Shown one piece after another: positions 1 to 6,218 of a DNA stretch of 7,765 bases. Below the pieces are notes generated by a model. It was not told the origin of the DNA and made no database searches. It was given only the letters and a program-made list of their open reading frames with translations. This DNA is from JAMBLL01 sp036985935 (GTDB lineage Bacteria > Actinomycetota > Acidimicrobiia > Spongiisociales > UBA5794), in the NCBI GenBank assembly GCA_036985935.1, contig BTQP01000087.1:1-7765 (forward strand), given 5' to 3'. Every line of letters begins with the position of its first letter. Within the stretch, counting starts at the first letter, position 1. The translations under genes and the position numbers were made by a program.

Positions 1-107
1 ATATCCGATTCGGAATCGAACAGCAGGACCGCCTCACCCTCTGCCACGAGATATGCGGCGACGTCGTTCATCCCCCGGAGCGTTGCACCCGTGAGAAGGT
101 ACTTCAC
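1..107 (-). CDS. murD: UDP-N-acetylmuramoyl-L-alanine--D-glutamate ligase, N-terminal fragment
   Basis: Only the first 35 codons are present; the gene runs off the left edge. The frame opens at a GTG whose GTGA overlaps the TGA of mraY. It reads VKYLLTGATLRGMND, then an alanine-rich helix and a second strand ending LLFDSESD. That is a strand, glycine loop, helix, strand pattern, as in the Rossmann-like N-terminal domain that binds the UDP part of UDP-MurNAc-L-Ala in MurD. MurD adds D-glutamate with ATP in the cytoplasm and commonly follows mraY in dcw clusters, which is the main support for the name. The glycine loop is GATLRG rather than the usual GxGx(S/T)G. No clear Shine-Dalgarno is visible upstream, so translation is probably coupled to mraY. 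The assignment rests on position and fold pattern; the ATP-binding motif lies outside the window. Confidence 0.75.
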   Translation of the reverse strand, partial: MKYLLTGATLRGMNDVAAYLVAEGEAVLLFDSESD

Positions 108-1162
108 GGCACGATCGATCCGGGTCCCGAGACCCAATCTGCGTAGAACAGGCCGATTCCAACGGCGACCATCATTCCCGAAAGGATCCAGAAACGGATA
201 ATGACTGTCGTTTCGGGCCATCCCTTGAGTTCGAAGTGGTGATGGATTGGGGCCATTCGGAAGATTCGTTTACCGAATGATCGGAACGAGAACACCTGCA
301 AGATCACCGAGACAGTCTCCGCCACGTAGAGTCCTCCGAGAATCACAAGCAGAAGCTGGGTATTCGTGAGAAGGGCGAGAGCAGCCATCGCTCCACCGAG
401 CGCGTGCGACCCCGTGTCACCCATGATGATCTTGGCAGGCGCGGCATTCCACCACAGGAACGCAAGAGAAGCGCCGAGCACGGCAGCTGCGAAGATCGCT
501 AGATCCAGCGCACCGTCCACCTGATAGAAGGTTGGGTTACGGGACTGCCAGAAAGCGATGAGGACGAAGGCGCCGAAAACAAGCGCCGCGGATCCAGCGA
601 CGAGCCCATCGAGACCATCCGTGAGGTTCACGGCATTTGCGGTGGCGGTAAGCATGAACAACACGAGAAGGAAGAACAAGATCGGTCCGAGATCGATCCC
701 CAGCGGCCTCGCAAACGACAACTCGTGGCTGACACCTGCCAGGGACGCGCCCCATGCAAAGACAACCGCGATGAGTAGCTGTCCCCCGAACTTCCATCGC
801 TTCGAAAGACCCTCATTCCGCTTGCGAGCGAACTTCGCGTAGTCATCGAAGAATCCGATCACACCCATCCCTACCAGCGCGAAAACGGCAAGCAACGCCT
901 TGTCGTCGATCTGTCTCACCACGAAGCCGAATCCTTCTCCGAACGTGTAGATCTTGAAGTTGGCCATCAGATAGCCGATGACCGCACCAGCGATGATCAC
1001 GATTCCGCCCATCGTCGGAACGCCTTGTTTGTGCATGTGGCCTTCGACCTCGGTCTGTATGAACTGACCGATATTTCGCCGGCGCAGAGACTTGATGAGA
1101 ACCGGCGTGGCGAAGATGACAATGACGAAGGCAAGAGCCGATGAGGCCAACAGGGATATCAC
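104..1162 (-). CDS. mraY: Phospho-N-acetylmuramoyl-pentapeptide-transferase (MraY)
   Basis: Integral membrane enzyme that transfers phospho-MurNAc-pentapeptide from UDP to undecaprenyl phosphate, giving lipid I on the inner face of the membrane. The 352 residues are at the usual family length and are rich in hydrophobic segments. Visible signatures are HKQGVPTMGG (44-53), FFDDYAK with the catalytic-type D106-D107, NAVNLTDGLDGL (176-187), MGDTGSHALGG with D249, and the HHH triad at 307-309 followed by FELKGWPE. All the acidic and histidine residues expected for Mg2+ and substrate handling are present. The start is GTG, overlapping the murF stop as GTGA, with an AAGGA nine bases upstream inside murF. 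Its stop in turn overlaps the murD start, so it sits in a tightly coupled murE-murF-mraY-murD run. Nothing looks broken. Confidence 0.98.
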   Translation of the reverse strand: MISLLASSALAFVIVIFATPVLIKSLRRRNIGQFIQTEVEGHMHKQGVPTMGGIVIIAGAVIGYLMANFKIYTFGEGFGFVVRQIDDKALLAVFALVGMGVIGFFDDYAKFARKRNEGLSKRWKFGGQLLIAVVFAWGASLAGVSHELSFARPLGIDLGPILFFLLVLFMLTATANAVNLTDGLDGLVAGSAALVFGAFVLIAFWQSRNPTFYQVDGALDLAIFAAAVLGASLAFLWWNAAPAKIIMGDTGSHALGGAMAALALLTNTQLLLVILGGLYVAETVSVILQVFSFRSFGKRIFRMAPIHHHFELKGWPETTVIIRFWILSGMMVAVGIGLFYADWVSGPGSIVP

Positions 1163-2505
1163 TGTGCTATTTCCTTGATGAGTGCCGAAGCCAGCCGTTC
1201 GAGACCTACTGAGCGCGAAGCCTTCACGAGTACGACGTCTCCTGGTTCGACGAGCGTCGCAAGGGTATCCCGGGCTGCCTGGATATCGGCGACATGCACG
1301 ACGCGTTCACTCGCACCAAGGCCGTAGCCGTGGTCGGGCCCAACAACGATCACCGCCGCAAAGTCGAGGTCGGACGCGATCCCACCCATCTCCCGATGCG
1401 ACATTTCACACACACTGCCGAGTTCTGCCATCGGTCCCAGGACTGCCACCGATCGGCCCTCCATGGAAGCCACCGTGCGAAGCGCGGCCTCAACCGATTG
1501 GGGGTTTGCGTTGTACGCATCGTTGACGACCGTGTACCTTCCGACGTGGACGTCCATGCGCCAATCTGAACCTGTCGCCGATGCAGCGTTTCTGAGGAAC
1601 TCGGCCACCGGGATCCCGAGCGCAAGTGCCACCGCCGCACCAGCGGCCAGGTTGAACGTCTGGCGCGATCCCGCCATGGCGAGGGACCCGGAATGGGCCG
1701 AACCGTCGATTGTCAAGACATACCGTGCCGATCCCGTGCTGTCGACCTCTGCCGAGCTCACTTCGACGTCTGCAGGCGAACCACCAAAGGTCAACGTTCG
1801 CACGTTCCCACCCGGGACAAGGCGGGATTCGTTCGACGGAATGATCGCGACGCCAGACTCTGTCAGAGATTCGATCAGTTCGAACTTTGCAGCAGCAAGA
1901 CCGGAGACGGATCCGAAGGTCTCGAGGTGGACAACGCCCAGATTGGTCACGACAGCGATGTCAGGCTTGATGGCAGGCGCGAGCCACCGGATATGGCCGG
2001 CCCCGCGGGAACCGACTTCGACGATCAACACCGTTGCATCATCAGGTGTCCCGAGTACGGTGAGCGGAACGCCCACCTCATTGTTGAACGATCTCGGGGA
2101 AGCCCAGGAACCAGGAATCCCGGCTGCAACGAGATCCTTCGTGGAGGTCTTGCCCGTCGATCCCGTGATAGCGACGACCTGCATTGTGAGTTCATCTCGT
2201 CGGTGAGCTGCGAGGTCTCGCAACGCCGTCAGCGTGGAGTCGACCTCGATTCGTGGCTCGATGCCAACGGAACGGCCCCGCTCGACGATGACAGCTCCAG
2301 CACCTCCCGATACCGCTTGAGCAACGAAGTCATGGCCATCGAAGCGGTCCCCGGCGATGGCGACGAAGAGTGCGCCGTCCGATACCTCTCGACTGTCGAT
2401 CTCCACGGCTTTGATCACAACACCAGGATCACCGATCAGATCTCCACGCAGCGCAGACGCGACGTCGCCCAGGGTCCAATTCAGGGCGATCGTACGGGTA
2501 CTCAT
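1159..2505 (-). CDS. murF: UDP-N-acetylmuramoyl-tripeptide--D-alanyl-D-alanine ligase (MurF)
   Basis: Cytoplasmic ATP-dependent ligase that adds D-Ala-D-Ala to the UDP-MurNAc-tripeptide, completing the pentapeptide used by MraY. At 448 residues it is of normal length. In order: an N-terminal substrate domain with DSREVSDGALFVAIAGDRFDGHDF (37-60), the P-loop ITGSTGKTSTKD (113-124), SFNNEVGVPLT (139-149), TNLGVVHLETFGS (187-199), the likely carbamylated lysine K207 in AAKFEL, NDAYNANPQSVEAAL (328-342) linking to the C-terminal domain, LGPMAELG (356-363) and VKASRSVGLERL (427-438). The FNNEVGVP and NDAYNANP motifs separate MurF from MurE and MurD. The ATG overlaps the murE stop as ATGA and no strong Shine-Dalgarno precedes it, so termination-reinitiation from murE is likely. 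Confidence 0.97.
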   Translation of the reverse strand: MSTRTIALNWTLGDVASALRGDLIGDPGVVIKAVEIDSREVSDGALFVAIAGDRFDGHDFVAQAVSGGAGAVIVERGRSVGIEPRIEVDSTLTALRDLAAHRRDELTMQVVAITGSTGKTSTKDLVAAGIPGSWASPRSFNNEVGVPLTVLGTPDDATVLIVEVGSRGAGHIRWLAPAIKPDIAVVTNLGVVHLETFGSVSGLAAAKFELIESLTESGVAIIPSNESRLVPGGNVRTLTFGGSPADVEVSSAEVDSTGSARYVLTIDGSAHSGSLAMAGSRQTFNLAAGAAVALALGIPVAEFLRNAASATGSDWRMDVHVGRYTVVNDAYNANPQSVEAALRTVASMEGRSVAVLGPMAELGSVCEMSHREMGGIASDLDFAAVIVVGPDHGYGLGASERVVHVADIQAARDTLATLVEPGDVVLVKASRSVGLERLASALIKEIAQ

Positions 2506-3980
2506 GAGCGGATGAGCCCACGCATGGCCAACGCCTCGGAAGCTACCAACCGATCGTCGAATGGAACAACGTTCCCGTGAACCTCGATGCCCTGCTCGTG
2601 ACCCTTTCCAAGGATGAGAACGATGTCCCCATCGGTCGCAAGCCCTATAGCTGCAGCGATCGCCTCACCGCGGTCGACAATGACCCGGGTGTCGGCGCCG
2701 GGGACAGCGTCGGCGCCCCGCCGAACCTCCGCGGCGATATCGCCCGGATCCTCTGAACGAGGGTTGTCCGATGTGATGATCGTCACATCTGCGAACCGCA
2801 CTGCCGCGGCACCCATCAGCGCGCGTTTGTCTCGATCGCGATCGCCGGCTGCACCGATCACCGCGATAACGCGCCCGCGTGCGGAGGACCTTCCGGCCTG
2901 GAGAACCTCCGAAATGGCGTCCGGAGTGTGCGCATAGTCAACGAGAACCAGGAACCCTCCGTCGTGAACTATCGCTTCCATTCTTCCGGGAATCACAGGA
3001 ATCGATTTCAGACCATCGACGATCGCCTCGATGGGCGTACCCATGACGAGCGCGATGCCCGCGGCGACGGCCGCGTTCGATACGTTGAACTCGCCGATCA
3101 ACGGGATGAAGATCCTCAGCGATTCGCCCTGGTATTCCAGGGTGAATCGTGTGCCTCCTTCGTCCGCTGAAACCTCTGAGATTCTGAGATCCGCATCTGC
3201 ACTCTTGCCAACCGTCAGGGCTTCGAGCGTCGTCATCGAAAGCAATCGTCGGCCGTGGAGGTCGTCGATGTTGATCACGGCCCTTCGTGCACGATCTCGC
3301 ACGAAGAGCGAGGCTTTCGCATCGAAGTACGCAGCCATGTCGTCGTGGAAGTCAAGATGGTCCTGTGACAGATTGGTGAATGCGACAACATCGAAGATCA
3401 CAGCGTCTGCCCGGTGCAGTTCCATGGCGTGGGACGAGACCTCCATAACGACGATGCCAACGCCACTGTCTCGCATCGTCGCGAGTAGCTCCTGGAGATC
3501 CGTCGCTTCGGGCGTGGTGCGCTCGAGTTCGATGGGCTTCCCGTCGAGCCTCGCTCCGAGTGTTCCGACAAGGCCGACGGAGCGATCGTGTGCCGTCCAG
3601 ATCGATTCGCACATATGCGCGACCGTCGTCTTGCCGTTCGTGCCGGTTACACCAACGATGTCCATCGACGTGTCTGGTTCGCCGTACACCGCGCGCGCTG
3701 CCCATGCCATCGCCCGACGGGTGTCGTCAACCACGATTTCTCCGACATCGAAGTCCATCTTCCGTTCGGTCAGGATCGCTGATGCACCGGCGTCCACCGC
3801 TGAATCGACGAAGTCGTGCCCATCACTTTGACTACCCACAACCGCTACGAACATCGTCCCTGATTCCACCCTGCGGGAGTCGTGGGTTATCGCCACAACG
3901 ATGCGATCAGGATGTTTCACCGATCGAACCGCGTTGAGCGATTCTGCGACCGCACCGACGGTGATCTCGCGGGATCCCAC
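2502..3980 (-). CDS. murE: UDP-N-acetylmuramoyl-L-alanyl-D-glutamate--2,6-diaminopimelate ligase (MurE)
   Basis: Cytoplasmic Mur ligase adding the third residue of the stem peptide. With the GTG start it has 492 residues, normal for the family. Motifs numbered from that start: HDSRRVESGTMFVAV (33-47), P-loop GVTGTNGKTT (110-119), TTPE (155-158), EVSSHAM (180-186), NLSQDHLDFH (203-212), probable carbamylated K222, IPGRMEAI (330-337), VDYAHTPDA (347-355), GAAGDRDRDKR (376-386), SDNPRSEDP (404-412) and GKGHEQ (458-463). DNPR is the known signature for meso-diaminopimelate rather than lysine. The open frame extends upstream to a TTG at 4031, which would overlap ftsI by 50 bases; I prefer the GTG at 3980, one base after the ftsI TGA, because an AAGGA lies five bases before it. 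The stop overlaps murF as ATGA. Confidence 0.97.
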   Translation of the reverse strand: MGSREITVGAVAESLNAVRSVKHPDRIVVAITHDSRRVESGTMFVAVVGSQSDGHDFVDSAVDAGASAILTERKMDFDVGEIVVDDTRRAMAWAARAVYGEPDTSMDIVGVTGTNGKTTVAHMCESIWTAHDRSVGLVGTLGARLDGKPIELERTTPEATDLQELLATMRDSGVGIVVMEVSSHAMELHRADAVIFDVVAFTNLSQDHLDFHDDMAAYFDAKASLFVRDRARRAVINIDDLHGRRLLSMTTLEALTVGKSADADLRISEVSADEGGTRFTLEYQGESLRIFIPLIGEFNVSNAAVAAGIALVMGTPIEAIVDGLKSIPVIPGRMEAIVHDGGFLVLVDYAHTPDAISEVLQAGRSSARGRVIAVIGAAGDRDRDKRALMGAAAVRFADVTIITSDNPRSEDPGDIAAEVRRGADAVPGADTRVIVDRGEAIAAAIGLATDGDIVLILGKGHEQGIEVHGNVVPFDDRLVASEALAMRGLIRS

Positions 3981-3981
3981 G

Positions 3982-5721
3982 TCAATCCTTGTCCGGGGCA
4001 ACGCCGAGTTGGTGAAGCGCCGTCTGCGCAATCTCAGCGAAAACCGGAGCTGCGGCCGCGCCTCCTAGAGATAGATCGGTTCCGTCCTCGAGTTCACCCG
4101 TCGGCGTGTCGAGAACGACGACCACGACGACCTCGGGGTCATCGAGAGGTGCCATTCCAATGAAGGACGCATACGTGTCCTCCGTGTACACACCCACTTC
4201 TGAATCGAATTTCTGGCTAGTACCGGTCTTTCCGCCTGCGGTGTAGTCGGTCATCCGAGCCCGTCGACCGGTGCCATCCTCTTCGACGACTCGACCAAGC
4301 ATCCAGCGCATTGTCGCAGCGGTCTCAGATGACAGGACCCGACGCGTCCGGGGTTTTGTCATGATGCGAGAGCCGTCCGCCTGCAAGATCTGACTCACGA
4401 GGAATGGCTCGGTCCAGATGCCGTCATTTGCGATCGTCGCGTAGACCGCCGCCATCTGGAGCGCCGTTGTACCGACTGCGTAGCCGATCGCTATGGAGGA
4501 TCCGGAGGTAACAGTCCACGACGAGGGCGGATCGAGCAGGCCGTGGCGTTCTCCCGCTACGTCGAGACCGGCGGGGGCGCCCAGGCCGAATGCAGTGAGA
4601 TATTTGTAGTGCCGTTCAGGTCCAAGTCGACGCTCGATCTCGATCGTTCCAACGTTCGAGGAACGCTTGACGACGTCGGCGACCGTGAGAGAGGGTCGAT
4701 TCCGACCGTGGTCCTTGTATTCGAATTCGCCAACGGTGACCGATGGTGGCGTGTCAATTCGTGTATCGACGTTCACGACGCCCTCGTTTATGGCCGCTGC
4801 AATCGTGACCGCTTTGAGCGTGGAACCGGGCTCATAGACGTCTGCTACCGCGCGATTGCGCAGCGCCTCGGGTGTGGCTGTGCTGCGATCATTGAGATCG
4901 AATCCAGGCCAGCTCGCCATTGCGAGTACCTCACCAGTCTTGGCGGCCAACACCACTATGGAGCCGCTTCGGGCGGAAGTCTCCCCGATTCGCTTCTCGA
5001 GAGCCTGCTCGGCGGCAAACTGGATCTCCCTGTCGATCGTTGTGACGATGTTCGATCCTGGCACCGCTGGCCTCAGACGGGTATCACCCTGCGGAATGAC
5101 TCTGCCGTACGGATCGCGTTCGACGATGAGCTCACCCGGGTCACCCTCGAGTTCGGAATTGAACGTACGTTCGAGGCCCTCGAGACCTGAACCGTCGTCG
5201 TTTCGCGTCAAGCCGATGATCTGTGCAGCAACCGAACCCGCCGGGTACACACGGAGCGGTTGTTTCCGGTAGAACACTCCTCCGATGTCTGCCTCGTCGA
5301 CGGCAGCCGAGATCACATTCTTTTCCGACACACGGACCCGCGCCACGATCTCCATGTAGCGGCTGCCCGTGTCCTGGGCGTCCTTCAGCTCGGCCGCAAG
5401 AGTCGCCACATCGCTATCGGTGTAGGGAGCTAGCACAAGGGCTGCAGCGGTCGGGTCTTCGATCAACTGGGGATCGACGACGATGTTCCATCCGTCAACC
5501 GTCATCGCCATCTCGACACCAGCCCTGTCGTAGATCGTGCCGCGTGGAGGGTCAATGGCCTGGGTCCGAATCCGCTGGTCATAACCGACACTGGCAAGAG
5601 CAACAGCCTGTGTGCCCTGCAGGTCGAACAGGCGATAACCGATCCCGGCCCATGCAACGACGAACGCCAGACCGACAACGAGAAGGCGAAGATCGCCGCG
5701 ATCCCAGATCCGTGGTTTCAT
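3982..5721 (-). CDS. ftsI: Peptidoglycan D,D-transpeptidase FtsI (class B penicillin-binding protein)
   Basis: Septal transpeptidase that cross-links new peptidoglycan at the division site, working with FtsW and the FtsL/FtsQ/FtsB-type proteins. It is 579 residues with a short cytoplasmic N-terminus, one membrane anchor (about 11-34) and an extracytoplasmic body. The dimerisation or pedestal domain carries RGTIYDRAGVEMA (60-72) and GLEGLERTFNSEL (179-191). The transpeptidase domain has all three active-site motifs: S300-T-L-K303 (in YEPGSTLK), S354-S-N356 and K498-T-G-T501 (in GGKTGTSQK). No PASTA repeats follow, and the protein ends shortly after the transpeptidase fold. The ATG is preceded by AAGGA at eight bases and overlaps the stop of a 19-codon ORF as ATGA. 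One base separates its TGA from the murE GTG. Confidence 0.97.
   Translation of the reverse strand: MKPRIWDRGDLRLLVVGLAFVVAWAGIGYRLFDLQGTQAVALASVGYDQRIRTQAIDPPRGTIYDRAGVEMAMTVDGWNIVVDPQLIEDPTAAALVLAPYTDSDVATLAAELKDAQDTGSRYMEIVARVRVSEKNVISAAVDEADIGGVFYRKQPLRVYPAGSVAAQIIGLTRNDDGSGLEGLERTFNSELEGDPGELIVERDPYGRVIPQGDTRLRPAVPGSNIVTTIDREIQFAAEQALEKRIGETSARSGSIVVLAAKTGEVLAMASWPGFDLNDRSTATPEALRNRAVADVYEPGSTLKAVTIAAAINEGVVNVDTRIDTPPSVTVGEFEYKDHGRNRPSLTVADVVKRSSNVGTIEIERRLGPERHYKYLTAFGLGAPAGLDVAGERHGLLDPPSSWTVTSGSSIAIGYAVGTTALQMAAVYATIANDGIWTEPFLVSQILQADGSRIMTKPRTRRVLSSETAATMRWMLGRVVEEDGTGRRARMTDYTAGGKTGTSQKFDSEVGVYTEDTYASFIGMAPLDDPEVVVVVVLDTPTGELEDGTDLSLGGAAAAPVFAEIAQTALHQLGVAPDKD
3986..3990 (-). promoter_or_regulatory. 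Ribosome binding site deciding the murE start
   Basis: AAGGA on the coding strand, five bases before the GTG at 3980. It lies inside the last codons of ftsI (within Asp-Lys-Asp). This spacing is near ideal, whereas the upstream TTG at 4031 would initiate inside ftsI with no comparable site noted. It supports the shorter MurE and coupling of ftsI and murE translation. Confidence 0.7.
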
Positions 5722-5777
5722 CGTCTCGGTCCTTGAGGATAGGTGATCCAGCCGCCAGCGATCGGCCAGTTCTTCAT
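5718..5777 (-). CDS. Candidate 19-residue leader or small protein coupled to ftsI
   Basis: A short open frame in the gap between the ftsL-type gene and ftsI: ATG at 5777, 19 codons (MKNWPIAGGWITYPQGPRR), TGA at 5718-5720. A GGAG lies five bases upstream of the ATG (5783-5786), better than the sites of several larger genes here. Its TGA overlaps the ftsI ATG as ATGA, the same arrangement as the confirmed gene junctions. The peptide has two tryptophans and a basic end, with no membrane segment or motif I recognise. It may be a genuine small protein, or a leader whose translation delivers ribosomes to ftsI. Such a short frame can also arise by chance, and there is no homology evidence here. Confidence 0.45.
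   Translation of the reverse strand: MKNWPIAGGWITYPQGPRR
5730..5734 (-). promoter_or_regulatory. Ribosome binding site of ftsI
   Basis: AAGGA on the coding strand, eight bases before the ATG at 5721. It lies within the Gln-Gly codons of the upstream 19-codon ORF, so ribosomes finishing that ORF would cover it. It is directly preceded by TCCT across a two-base gap (TCCTCAAGGA), which could form a very short hairpin, but with only about three stable pairs I would not call it a regulator. Confidence 0.65.
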
Positions 5778-5819
5778 GTGTGCTCCGTTCTCAGTATTCC
5801 GTGGTCAAGAAAATATTCG
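5778..5819 (-). other. Short intergenic segment between the ftsL-type gene and the ftsI leader ORF
   Basis: Forty-two untranslated bases, noticeably AT-richer than the surroundings at their upstream end (AATATTTTCTTGACC on the coding strand). TTGACC resembles a -35 hexamer, but no -10 hexamer lies 16-18 bases downstream, so I do not call a promoter. The segment ends with the GGAG site of the 19-codon ORF. No terminator is visible. Confidence 0.5.
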
Positions 5820-6218
5820 TCATCTGTCTGTGCTGAGTGCGCTCAGCGGGGGCGCCTCAGACGGGGCATCGCCAACCGCAGAAATGGGTGCGATTACAAG
5901 CGCCACCCGCTCATCAGGGAATACCAATCCGATCTCTTCGGCCTGGGTTGCGATCCGCTGCGGGTCCCGGAGCTGGGCAATCTCGAGTCGGAGATCGAGT
6001 TGTGCCGACTCCTCAACCGCGATCTGATCGGTCAGCGTGTCGAGTTCGAACGCGGTCCGATCGAGTGCGATTCTCAGATAGATCATCAGAAAGAAGACCC
6101 CGATGACAAGGATGGTGAAGAAGATGAGAGGGACGATTCTCGGGCCTCCCGATACCGCTCGCGAGTCCGCCGAGCCGCGGATTCGTCCGACGGACCTGGG
6201 TATGGCCTGGGATGTCAC
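5820..6218 (-). CDS. ftsL: FtsL/DivIC-type septum formation protein
   Basis: Small bitopic division protein of 132 residues. A cytoplasmic, arginine-containing N-terminus (1-27) is followed by one membrane segment (about 28-48, VPLIFFTILVIGVFFLMIYL). A heptad-like extracytoplasmic coiled coil comes next (about 52-84), ending in LRDPQRIATQAEEIGLVFP (83-101). The (L)RxPxRIxxxAxxxGL pattern after a coiled coil is typical of FtsL and the septum initiator family; these proteins form complexes that link FtsQ/FtsB-type partners to FtsW-FtsI. The last 25 residues are Pro/Ala/Ser-rich and probably disordered. The position between rsmH and ftsI is the classic ftsL location. The GTG start overlaps the rsmH stop as GTGA, with AGAAGG seven bases upstream. 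Sequence conservation in this family is low, so fold and position carry the call. Confidence 0.88.
   Translation of the reverse strand: MTSQAIPRSVGRIRGSADSRAVSGGPRIVPLIFFTILVIGVFFLMIYLRIALDRTAFELDTLTDQIAVEESAQLDLRLEIAQLRDPQRIATQAEEIGLVFPDERVALVIAPISAVGDAPSEAPPLSALSTDR
5832..5847 (-). repeat. Small hairpin at the 3' end of the ftsL-type gene
   Basis: On the coding strand GCTGAG-CGCA-CTCAGC forms a perfect 6-bp stem with a 4-base loop, ending ten bases before the TGA of the ftsL-type gene. The next T-rich stretch (ATTTTCTT) is about 20 bases downstream, so it is not an intrinsic terminator. It could pause ribosomes or mark an mRNA processing point, or be chance within codons for Leu-Ser-Ala-Leu-Ser. 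Confidence 0.4.

Noticed and set aside
1463..2580. Plus-strand open frames (247 and 295 codons) antisense to murF.
   Set aside because: They are shadows of murF: low-complexity composition, no recognisable motifs and no plausible promoter or ribosome binding site context.
3031..3831. Plus-strand open frame of 266 codons antisense to murE.
   Set aside because: Very Ser/Arg/Ala-rich with no domain, fully opposite the conserved motifs of MurE.
5722..5790. N-terminal extension of ftsI into the upstream gap (the frame is open back to a TGA).
   Set aside because: The open stretch contains no ATG, GTG or TTG, only CTG, while the ATG at 5721 has AAGGA at eight bases and gives a normal FtsI N-terminus.
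5786..5808. Possible promoter for ftsI using TTGACC as -35.
   Set aside because: No -10-like hexamer occurs 16-18 bases downstream; the bases there belong to the GGAG ribosome binding site of the short ORF.
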